Shown here: in pieces, positions 1-4,758 of the stretch
Layout of the letters: every line of letters begins with the position of its first letter
Position numbering within the stretch: position 1 is the first letter of the stretch
Origin: an uncultured Pseudomonadota bacterium
GTDB taxonomy: Bacteria > Pseudomonadota > Alphaproteobacteria > Rs-D84
Length of the DNA: 12,533 nucleotides
Assembly (NCBI GenBank): GCA_947303165.1
Contig: CAMYXE010000004.1
Coordinates: forward strand, 1-12,533
Reading direction: 5' to 3'
Notes under the pieces: model-generated
The model's input: the letters and a program-made list of their open reading frames with translations, nothing else
Told to the model about the DNA's origin: nothing
Databases searched by the model: none
Position numbers and translations under genes: made by a program

Positions 1-730
1 TATGACAAAAAATCCGGTTGGCGAAGTTATACGTGTTCGTAATACTCCGATTACTGTAATAGGTGTGACCAAGGCCAAGGGCGATTCATCTATGGGCTCA
101 CAGGACGATATGGTTATTGTGCCTATTACCACATTAAAAAAACGTATTGTCGGTTCACGTTTCCCAAATTCTGTGCAAATGATTACCTTGAAATTGTATC
201 AAGATGCCGATAATAATGTCGCGACCGAGCAGATAACACAGTTGTTGCGACGCCGGCATAAATTAAAAGATGATGCCGCGGACGATTTCCAAATTACAGA
301 TATGAAACAGGTTATGGAAACAATGGAAACGGTTAGCAGTTATTTAACATTGTTGTTGGTGGCAATTGCGGCGGTGTCATTGTTGGTTGGTTCTATTGGA
401 ATTATGAATATGATGTTGGTGTCGGTTGCGGAACGCACACGTGAAATCGGTATACGCAAGGCAATTGGTGCCCAAGAAAGTACAATAATCACCCAATTTT
501 TATCAGAATCTATTTTAATTTCATTTATTGGTTCAATGTTTGGATTAATTCTTGGTGTTGGTTTGTCCCAAGGGGTAGGGCGATTTATATTGGGGTATAA
601 TGTGCCGTTTAGTGTATGGCCAGTAATAGTATCAATATCGGTTGCAGTTATTGTTGGACTTGCTTCCGGGGTTATGCCGGCGATAAAGGCCGCAAAGTTA
701 AACCCAATTGATAGTTTAAGATACGAGTAA
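1..730 (+). CDS. MacB-family ABC transporter permease, C-terminal part
   Basis: The 5' end lies outside the window; the ATG at base 2 is probably internal. About 242 residues are visible. They begin in the periplasmic MacB-type core domain (DPxG-like NPVGEVIRVRNTPITVIGV) and continue into the FtsX-type permease domain. Three hydrophobic segments lie near residues 112-140, 163-190 and 203-228. After the first comes the cytoplasmic coupling helix ERTREIGIRKAIGA (about 144-157), the family hallmark. The end, AKLNPIDSLRYE, is typical of MacB permeases (A..NPI..LR.E). Known family members pair with or are fused to an ATPase and drive efflux of peptides, macrolides or lipoproteins with a periplasmic adaptor. 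The substrate here cannot be told, and the ATPase and adaptor would have to lie upstream. No terminator hairpin follows; the next gene is convergent. The last 13 codons recur at 1253-1291. Confidence 0.9.
   Translation, partial: MTKNPVGEVIRVRNTPITVIGVTKAKGDSSMGSQDDMVIVPITTLKKRIVGSRFPNSVQMITLKLYQDADNNVATEQITQLLRRRHKLKDDAADDFQITDMKQVMETMETVSSYLTLLLVAIAAVSLLVGSIGIMNMMLVSVAERTREIGIRKAIGAQESTIITQFLSESILISFIGSMFGLILGVGLSQGVGRFILGYNVPFSVWPVIVSISVAVIVGLASGVMPAIKAAKLNPIDSLRYE
699..726 (+). repeat. Direct repeat, copy 1 (permease gene 3' end)
   Basis: Twenty-eight bases identical to 1260-1287. This copy is inside the coding end of the permease gene (codons for LNPIDSLRY and neighbours). Confidence 0.9.
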
Positions 731-738
731 ATAAGTTG

Positions 739-1131
739 TTATTTTGATGATCTTGAAAAATCGGCAAATGCTTGTGTCACGGCGTTGAATCTGCTTTCTG
801 CGTCAAAATTTTGTATTATTGTGATGTCGCTACCATTTTTATTATATGCAATTATATCACCGATCCCTGCTGTTCGAAGCATGATTCTTTCATCTTCGCT
901 TGCAAACGATTCTCGTATCCAAAAAGATTTATTTGTTCGTAGATTGTATACCAATACTTGGCATGTAGTTCGACCGGCCATCTTCCATCCTTGAGCTGTC
1001 CGCCATTCAACTCCCCTTACCAGTGCTATTTCTCTTTCCTCTGGAATAATTGAATAGTTTTGCAAAACGTGTAACACTCTGGAATATAAATTTTTATCCA
1101 GCATTGGTGTATTGTTTGTTGCGTCTGACAT
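739..1131 (-). CDS. Hypothetical protein, 130 aa
   Basis: I do not recognise this protein. It is soluble, with no signal peptide or membrane segment. The N-terminal third looks helical (LYSRVLHVLQNY), the middle is a mixed strand-rich part with W-containing motifs (VEWRTAQGW, NKSFWIRESF), and the C-terminus is helical (SRFNAVTQAFADF). The frame stays open to 1227, but I place the start at 1131. A good promoter (TTGACA at 1186-1191, 16 bases, TACAAT at 1164-1169) lies inside the longer frame, so the transcript starts near 1157, and AAGG precedes the ATG at 1131 by about 9 bases. The gene is convergent to the permease gene, with 8 bases between the stops. It is bracketed by two copies of the permease gene's 3' end, which suggests it arrived as a small insert. 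Confidence 0.7.
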   Translation of the reverse strand: MSDATNNTPMLDKNLYSRVLHVLQNYSIIPEEREIALVRGVEWRTAQGWKMAGRTTCQVLVYNLRTNKSFWIRESFASEDERIMLRTAGIGDIIAYNKNGSDITIIQNFDAESRFNAVTQAFADFSRSSK

Positions 1132-1163
1132 ATTTTTTGCCTTTTTAGTTTCATTTTGCATAT

Positions 1164-1191
1164 ATTGTAATGCCAAAAAATAATTTGTCAA
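1164..1191 (-). promoter_or_regulatory. Promoter of the 130-aa hypothetical gene
   Basis: On the minus strand, TTGACA (1186-1191), a 16-base spacer and TACAAT (1164-1169). The expected start near 1157 leaves a leader of about 25 bases before the ATG at 1131. Inferred from consensus only. Confidence 0.6.
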
Positions 1192-1252
1192 TATTTGTTT
1201 TGTGTGTTTATATAGGGCTTGACACAAATGTTTTAATGCGTTTAGTTCCGTG

Positions 1253-1291
1253 GCAAAACTAAACCCAATTGATAGTTTAAGATACGAATAG
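1253..1291 (+). pseudogene. Orphan copy of the MacB-type permease C-terminus (direct repeat, copy 2)
   Basis: Read on the plus strand in frame, this stretch encodes AKLNPIDSLRYE followed by TAG, the same 12 residues and stop as the permease at 692-730. The core 1260-1287 is identical to 699-726. The four codon differences (aag/aaa, tta/cta, gag/gaa, taa/tag) are all synonymous. Upstream of 1253 the similarity stops at once, so only the tail of a gene is present. It may be the remnant of a second, diverged permease gene, or a displaced target end left by an insertion of the segment 731-1252. Confidence 0.75.
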
Positions 1292-1344
1292 TTGTGGAGC
1301 AGATAAAAAGACGATCAAGTATGGTCGGATTTACAAAAAATCCG

Positions 1345-1607
1345 TTACTTACAGTTGGCTCCTTTTGGAAAATCTTGTAACCATGATATAACTTTAACTG
1401 TTGTAGGAAAATCAAGCCAAAGATGGCTTTCTCTTACGTCTTTTTGGTGTGTATTAATTTGTTGTGAGCCTTTTACATGAACATTTTCCGTGTGCGTATA
1501 TATTTATATATTTCACTTATGGTGGCATTACGGCCAAATTCTTTACGTGGAACATCCAAACGCGCGGATTCAATCAAATATGTACAATATTTTATATTTT
1601 GTGACAT
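1345..1607 (-). pseudogene. Frameshifted small gene (about 87 codons)
   Basis: I do not recognise the product. From an ATG at 1607 the minus strand reads 44 codons to a stop at 1473-1475 (start MSQNIKYCTYLIESARLDV, then PRKEFGRNATISEIYKYIRT). A well-placed AAAGGA lies 6 bases before the ATG, and a promoter is at 1649-1676. From about 1489 a -1 shifted frame stays open for 47 codons to a TAA at 1345-1347 and reads equally protein-like (ENVHVKGSQQINTH, then VRESHLWLDFPTTVKVISWL). The total length is one base short of 88 codons. The simplest reading is a one-base deletion near the A4 run at 1484-1487. A sequencing error or programmed frameshifting would look the same; no canonical slippery heptamer is in frame, so decay or error is likelier. 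Confidence 0.45.
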
Positions 1608-1648
1608 GCTTTATCCTTTATACCAAGCACCAACATGTGTCCTTGACA

Positions 1649-1676
1649 AAAATAGCAAAAAATTCTAGTTTGTCAA
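1649..1676 (-). promoter_or_regulatory. Promoter of the frameshifted small gene
   Basis: Minus strand TTGACA (1671-1676), 16 bases, TATTTT (1649-1654). It points at the ATG at 1607 and lies just downstream of the end of the ORF remnant at 1685. Confidence 0.45.
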
Positions 1677-1684
1677 CGATTTTA

Positions 1685-1984
1685 TTATTTCTCGTACAAT
1701 GCACAACTGCGGATAAGAATTTTCAAGCCCCCATCTTGTTTATCTGTGTATATCTGTATAGCGCCGGGTTGATTAAAGAAATTTCGCAATTCTTGTGATT
1801 CTTTCCTCTTATTCACAGGATGGGTTTCTGGCCACAAAAGTTCGCAAATATATAAAAACGTTGTTACATGAGTACTGTACCGATATTTATTAGGAATTGA
1901 GGGTATTAAATATTGAAAAAAATCAAACAATATTTTAGAATAATCATGTAAGCCAAGGTGTAAAAATGAAAAAATATCTAATGC
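1685..1984 (-). pseudogene. 5'-truncated ORF remnant, unknown family
   Basis: The minus-strand frame is open from 1984 to the stop at 1685 and reads like ordinary protein (SFLHLGLHDYSKILFDFF, then THPVNKRKESQELRNFF, QPGAIQIYTDKQDGGLKIL). It has no ATG or GTG start; the only standard alternative is a TTG at 1930 with no Shine-Dalgarno site. Its 5' end runs under the start of the plus-strand lipoprotein gene (1966), as expected if a longer gene was cut there. I do not recognise the family. It could be a chance frame, but the mixed composition and freedom from low complexity favour a remnant. Confidence 0.3.
1913..1941 (+). promoter_or_regulatory. Promoter of the small lipoprotein gene
   Basis: TTGAAA (1913-1918), 17-base spacer, TAGAAT (1936-1941), placed about 25 bases before the ATG at 1966. 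Confidence 0.5.
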
Positions 1985-2226
1985 TTATATTTGGAGTATG
2001 GCTCGTCGGATGTACCCCAGAAGATTGGCGAACTATGGGTGCAGTAATGACCGCTTCTAGCAAACAAAAACCAGTGGAGACAATAAGCTCAGATGCTATT
2101 TTTGGAAATAACAACACAACAACAAATGAAAGGATAACATACAAAAGAACAGGAAATACTATATACGGTTCGGATGGTTCTGTCTGTACAATAAAAGGTA
2201 ATAATGTATATTGCCATTATCGTTGA
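1966..2226 (+). CDS. Small lipoprotein, 86 aa
   Basis: The start MKKYLMLIFGVWLVGC is a classic lipoprotein signal: two lysines, a hydrophobic stretch and a lipobox LVGC with the acylated cysteine at residue 16. The mature part is about 70 residues. Its middle is rich in Ser, Asn and Thr (SSDAIFGNNNTTTNE), probably disordered, and its end is a compact Gly/Tyr/Cys-rich strand segment (TGNTIYGSDGSVCTIKGNNV, then YCHYR) with two cysteines that could form a disulphide in the periplasm. Residue 17 after the cysteine is Thr, with no Asp at +2, so outer-membrane sorting is plausible. AAGG stands 7 bases before the ATG. No function can be assigned. It has its own promoter, and the DUF3841 gene follows after 59 bases on the same strand. 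Confidence 0.75.
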   Translation: MKKYLMLIFGVWLVGCTPEDWRTMGAVMTASSKQKPVETISSDAIFGNNNTTTNERITYKRTGNTIYGSDGSVCTIKGNNVYCHYR

Positions 2227-2252
2227 AAATAAAAAATTCGAAAATGTTATAC
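2223..2252 (+). promoter_or_regulatory. Possible weak promoter before the DUF3841 gene
   Basis: TTGAAA (2223-2228, overlapping the lipoprotein stop codon), 18 bases, TTATAC (2247-2252). A weak match; the gene may instead be read through from the lipoprotein promoter. Confidence 0.3.
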
Positions 2253-2285
2253 CATAAATACATTGAAATATAAGGATTGCCAAGG

Positions 2286-2963
2286 ATGAAATTGATCACT
2301 TTCCAAACAAGAGAAGCCTTAGATACACTACAAAATACAGGGATATTGACTGCCGAAGTGCCTTATATTGATTTACAAAAATACGGTGTTCCTTACAATT
2401 GGATGGTTAATGAAATGAAAAATAAAAATATCTGCCCTCAAAATAAAGAGGTGTACCCATTGTGGGCGTGGGCAAAATGCGGAGCATCAATAGCCCCTAG
2501 AAAGAGGAAAAATATCACAGGTGAAATACAAAATGTGGTAAAAATCGTTTTTGAAAAAGCGGATAAAGATATTCTCCTTTCTGATTATATGGCTTATTCA
2601 TTTTTATTAAGCGGGCATATTGTTCCTCAAAATCAACAAGAATATAAGAATTTTTTAGATGAGATGGAAAGACAAAACATCTCTTTGGAAGAATTAAAGA
2701 ATTTTGTACGTTCACAACCTGTCAAACAAAATACTATTAAACAATTCTCTGAAATACAGAAAACATGGAAACGTATTTTTGATTTGAAATCTCGGGTATA
2801 TCAAGCGTGTATTTGGAATATAAAAATGTCAGAAGTATTAAAAATAGAAATTTTAAATGATACAAATTACATATACGGTGCCATGAATACGAAACGCTTA
2901 GATGGCTCTAGACCAGATTGGAAGAAAAAGTATCTTCAAATTTTACCGGCTGGATCAAAATAA
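2286..2963 (+). CDS. DUF3841 family protein, 225 aa
   Basis: The sequence matches my memory of DUF3841: an N-terminal KLITFQTREALDTLQNTGIL (family MxLWTIQT...A...LQ..GVL), the YNWMVNEMKNKN segment, the aromatic VYPLWAWAKCGAS stretch, then LLSDYMAYSFLLSGHIVP (family LLSDFDLWHYVLN..Y.P). Full-length family members are about 180-220 residues, so it is complete. Near the end, KTWKRIFDL matches the family's ..SWERIFDL.... The family has no established function; it is soluble and small. I chose the ATG at 2286 over the TTG at 2277 because AAGGA at 2272-2276 is better spaced to it. A terminator follows the stop by a few bases, so this is the last gene of its unit. Lysine-rich, AT-rich codon use matches the lipoprotein gene but is more AT-rich than hisS and prfA, compatible with acquisition. 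Confidence 0.8.
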   Translation: MKLITFQTREALDTLQNTGILTAEVPYIDLQKYGVPYNWMVNEMKNKNICPQNKEVYPLWAWAKCGASIAPRKRKNITGEIQNVVKIVFEKADKDILLSDYMAYSFLLSGHIVPQNQQEYKNFLDEMERQNISLEELKNFVRSQPVKQNTIKQFSEIQKTWKRIFDLKSRVYQACIWNIKMSEVLKIEILNDTNYIYGAMNTKRLDGSRPDWKKKYLQILPAGSK

Positions 2964-2965
2964 AA

Positions 2966-2990
2966 ACCACCCATAAAGGGTGTTTTTTTA
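2966..2990 (+). terminator. Terminator after the DUF3841 gene
   Basis: CACCC (2968-2972), loop ATAAA, GGGTG (2978-2982), then seven T (2983-2989). It begins a few bases past the stop codon. Confidence 0.75.
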
Positions 2991-2991
2991 T

Positions 2992-3012
2992 TGGTTGGTG
3001 CGACAGGATTTG
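2992..3012 (-). repeat. Fragment resembling the tRNA-Pro 3' end
   Basis: Nineteen of 21 bases match 3149-3169, the 3' end of the tRNA-Pro gene including the encoded CCA, in the same orientation and 157 bases away. The match ends abruptly at 3012. The rest of 3013-3110 holds no gene; it has a short inverted repeat GTTCGC (3012-3017)/GCGAAC (3039-3044). It could be an attachment-site relic or debris of a second tRNA gene. Confidence 0.6.
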
Positions 3013-3110
3013 TTCGCTATGCTCACCACACGTAAGGCGCGAACTTCGTTGACACTCGTTCTTGCCAACTATCGTGTGAACTCCGGTTCAAATCTACCGC
3101 TGGCGCGTTT

Positions 3111-3149
3111 ATAAAATTAAAATCGGCGCAAGGCCGATTTAAATTTTAT
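3111..3149 (-). terminator. Hairpin terminator of tRNA-Pro
   Basis: Left arm 3111-3127, loop GCAAG, right arm 3133-3149: 16 of 17 positions pair. On the minus strand it starts right at the tRNA CCA end and its descending arm is T-rich. The symmetric A/T flanks would let it also stop plus-strand transcripts. Confidence 0.7.
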
Positions 3150-3225
3150 GGTCGGGGCGACAGGATTTGAACCTACGACATCTTGCTCCCAAAGCAAGCA
3201 CTCTACCAGACTGAGCTACGCCCCG
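3149..3225 (-). tRNA. tRNA-Pro (anticodon UGG), CCA encoded
   Basis: Read on the minus strand the cloverleaf is complete: acceptor CGGGGCG/CGCCCCG, D stem GCTC/GAGT, anticodon stem CTTGC/GCAAG closing loop TTTGGGA (anticodon TGG), T stem GTAGG/CCTGT around TTCAAAT, discriminator A and encoded CCA. The C1-G72 pair with A73 is typical of bacterial tRNA-Pro. It decodes CCN/CCA proline codons. It has its own promoter (3236-3263) and a hairpin immediately downstream. Confidence 0.97.
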
Positions 3226-3235
3226 AATGTTGCAA

Positions 3236-3263
3236 ATTATATACTAATTTTTATTAAATGCAA
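3236..3263 (-). promoter_or_regulatory. Promoter of tRNA-Pro
   Basis: Minus strand TTGCAT (3258-3263), 16 bases, perfect TATAAT (3236-3241). The expected start is near 3229, a few bases before the tRNA 5' end at 3225. Confidence 0.7.
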
Positions 3264-3288
3264 GTTATATTAATCGGATGGAAAAAAA

Positions 3289-3309
3289 TTTTGCAATATT
3301 TTTGCAATA
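3289..3309 (+). promoter_or_regulatory. Tandem TTTTGCAATA repeat, possible operator
   Basis: TTTTGCAATA occurs at 3289-3298 and again at 3300-3309, an 11-base period (one helical turn), ending 6 bases before the -35 box of the 418-aa gene. This geometry suits a regulator binding side by side on one DNA face. The regulator is unknown. Confidence 0.4.
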
Positions 3310-3315
3310 AAATAC

Positions 3316-3343
3316 TTGACAGACTTAAATTTAGTGCTATAAA
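3316..3343 (+). promoter_or_regulatory. Promoter of the 418-aa gene
   Basis: Perfect TTGACA (3316-3321), 16 bases, TATAAA (3338-3343), about 30 bases before the ATG at 3373. The spacer contains AAATTTAGTG, also found just before the -10 box at 8633. Confidence 0.7.
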
Positions 3344-3372
3344 TATACGAAACAAAACCAAAGGGGTGTAAT

Positions 3373-4629
3373 ATGCCTAGAAATGAAAATAATGAACGCG
3401 TGCTTGCAAAATGTGCAGACGAAGTGTTGCCTACATTCGTTGATTTAATAGAAAAAGCTTTTTTTGAAAAAAGCAAAAATGGCAATGTCAGTGCAAGTAC
3501 CGCAAATAAGTTAAAAGTGTATTTTTTGCACAACATAAGGGGAATTCAGGCTGTTGTTTCAATACGGTCTTCTTATGCGTTGCATGCAATTTTGTACATA
3601 TTGCGCGATGTGAAATGTTCTACATTTTTCAAAAAATTATCAAAACATGATATTGATGGGTTACGCACTTTAATGGATAAGGTTAAAGAATATCCTGTCC
3701 CAGATCCGGATGTTACGGATGCACATGCATCAAAACCTGTCGTTGAAGGGACAAATATGGAATTGACCCAAAGAATAGCGCGTGTACACGTTGATGTGTA
3801 TATTATTTGGGAAGATGTAATCCAAGCCCTTGATAAATGGAATAGATTATTGGCGCAATTTTGTGAAAATAAATCAGAAAAAGCGCAGGTGGCTGATGAA
3901 GAATTGTGGAGTTTTGATCGTTTGGAACAAGAATTTAGCAAATACTATGATGGTCCAAAAGAAGATTCAGAAATTCAAAAAAGAAGAAGTGTTCAGCAAG
4001 CAAAATGCCGCAGATTGAAAAATTGTTCAGACGAAGAAAAAGATGAAGTAGAAAGCTGGTTTGTGCGTGCAATAAATCCAGAAACCGGCAAATCGGAAAA
4101 GATGTTTAGAGCGGAGTTTGCAGAAGACTTGAAAAAATTTCTGGAAATATCGGACGTGGTTGAAACATCTGTCCAGGGTGTTCAATCTGGCGAAAAATCA
4201 GCACTGTCCCAAAGTCAACCAAGTGCATCTGTGGTGGCGACCGTGGAACCAAAACCAATCCAAGTTGACGGAATGTCAGGGCTAGAAGGATTGAAAGCTT
4301 TGATTGACGGTTGGCAGAAAATGTTAGAAGCGGCCGCTGATAAAGAAGCGAAAAACGCAAAGAATGTCAAGGCTGTTATGGCTAAAGCAAACGAAGATGG
4401 GATAGACCCTGTAAAACTTGGCGAATTGTTAAGTCAAGCTACGGAGGTTAACAAGGCTTCTATTGCCGCAGCAGAGGAAAAGGCAGATTTAGAGACAAAG
4501 ATAGCAAATGCAAAGAACTGTGTAACGGAATACAAGCAGGCGGAACAGGCGTATCTCGCAGCGAAAGATGCTTTTGAACAGGCGCAGGGTCGTATAAACA
4601 AACTAGTAGCGAAAGAATCACAAAAATAA
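3373..4629 (+). CDS. Unknown coiled-coil protein with one helical module (paralogue A, 418 aa)
   Basis: I do not recognise this family. AAAGGGG before the ATG fixes the start. Residues 8-105 form a helical domain with a hydrophobic helix near 58-78. Residues 146-156 read WEDVIQALDKW. Residues 176-260 carry a module that begins LWSFDRLEQEF (W179) and continues through SWF (229) to DLKKFLEI, with an insertion compared with the modules of the next gene. A Ser/Gln/Val-rich linker covers about 262-295. From GM at 300-301 to the end is a charged, Ala/Glu/Lys-rich coiled coil of about 115 residues. All three landmarks recur, in the same order, in the 800-aa protein downstream, so the two are paralogues. 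There is no signal peptide or convincing membrane helix, hence probably cytoplasmic. The gene is monocistronic, with its own promoter and terminator. Lys, Glu and Arg in the module allow DNA or protein binding; that is inference only. Confidence 0.8.
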   Translation: MPRNENNERVLAKCADEVLPTFVDLIEKAFFEKSKNGNVSASTANKLKVYFLHNIRGIQAVVSIRSSYALHAILYILRDVKCSTFFKKLSKHDIDGLRTLMDKVKEYPVPDPDVTDAHASKPVVEGTNMELTQRIARVHVDVYIIWEDVIQALDKWNRLLAQFCENKSEKAQVADEELWSFDRLEQEFSKYYDGPKEDSEIQKRRSVQQAKCRRLKNCSDEEKDEVESWFVRAINPETGKSEKMFRAEFAEDLKKFLEISDVVETSVQGVQSGEKSALSQSQPSASVVATVEPKPIQVDGMSGLEGLKALIDGWQKMLEAAADKEAKNAKNVKAVMAKANEDGIDPVKLGELLSQATEVNKASIAAAEEKADLETKIANAKNCVTEYKQAEQAYLAAKDAFEQAQGRINKLVAKESQK

Positions 4630-4654
4630 TATCTATCGTTTCTGAGTAAAAGAG

Positions 4655-4680
4655 ACCGCCCATTTGGGCGGTTTTTATTT
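4655..4680 (+). terminator. Terminator after the 418-aa gene
   Basis: CCGCCC (4656-4661), loop ATTT, GGGCGG (4666-4671), then TTTTTATTTTT. The 18-base hairpin 4655-4672 is the exact reverse complement of the one at 7171-7188. Confidence 0.85.
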
Positions 4681-4694
4681 TTGGTATAAAATCA

Positions 4695-4723
4695 TGGACA
4701 AATCGATAGTTGTGTGTTATAAA
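4695..4723 (+). promoter_or_regulatory. Promoter of the 800-aa gene, with overlapping palindrome
   Basis: TGGACA (4695-4700), 17 bases, TATAAA (4718-4723). A perfect inverted repeat GTGTT-ATA-AACAC (4714-4726) overlies the -10 box and could be a repressor site. Confidence 0.55.
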
Positions 4724-4758
4724 CACCTTGATTTTTGATAAAAATAAGGAATGACAAC

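Noticed and set aside
785..994. Plus-strand frame opposite the 130-aa gene
   Set aside because: No ribosome-binding site; it is the complement of the better supported minus-strand gene.
1132..1227. Longer N-terminus for the 130-aa gene starting at 1227
   Set aside because: The promoter lies inside this extension, and the ATG at 1131 has a Shine-Dalgarno site.
1477..1798. Two overlapping plus-strand frames of 63 and 102 codons
   Set aside because: Tyr/Ile/Phe-rich strings without ribosome-binding sites; the minus strand in this stretch reads more like protein.
3075..3110. T-arm-like GGTTCAAATC on the plus strand, possible second tRNA
   Set aside because: The flanking bases do not form a five-pair T stem or an acceptor stem.
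3573..3941. 122-codon minus-strand frame opposite the 418-aa gene
   Set aside because: Ser/Cys-rich antisense translation typical of a shadow frame.
4735..4758. TTG start for the 800-aa protein
   Set aside because: Almost at the predicted transcript start and without a ribosome-binding site; AAGGA precedes the ATG at 4759.
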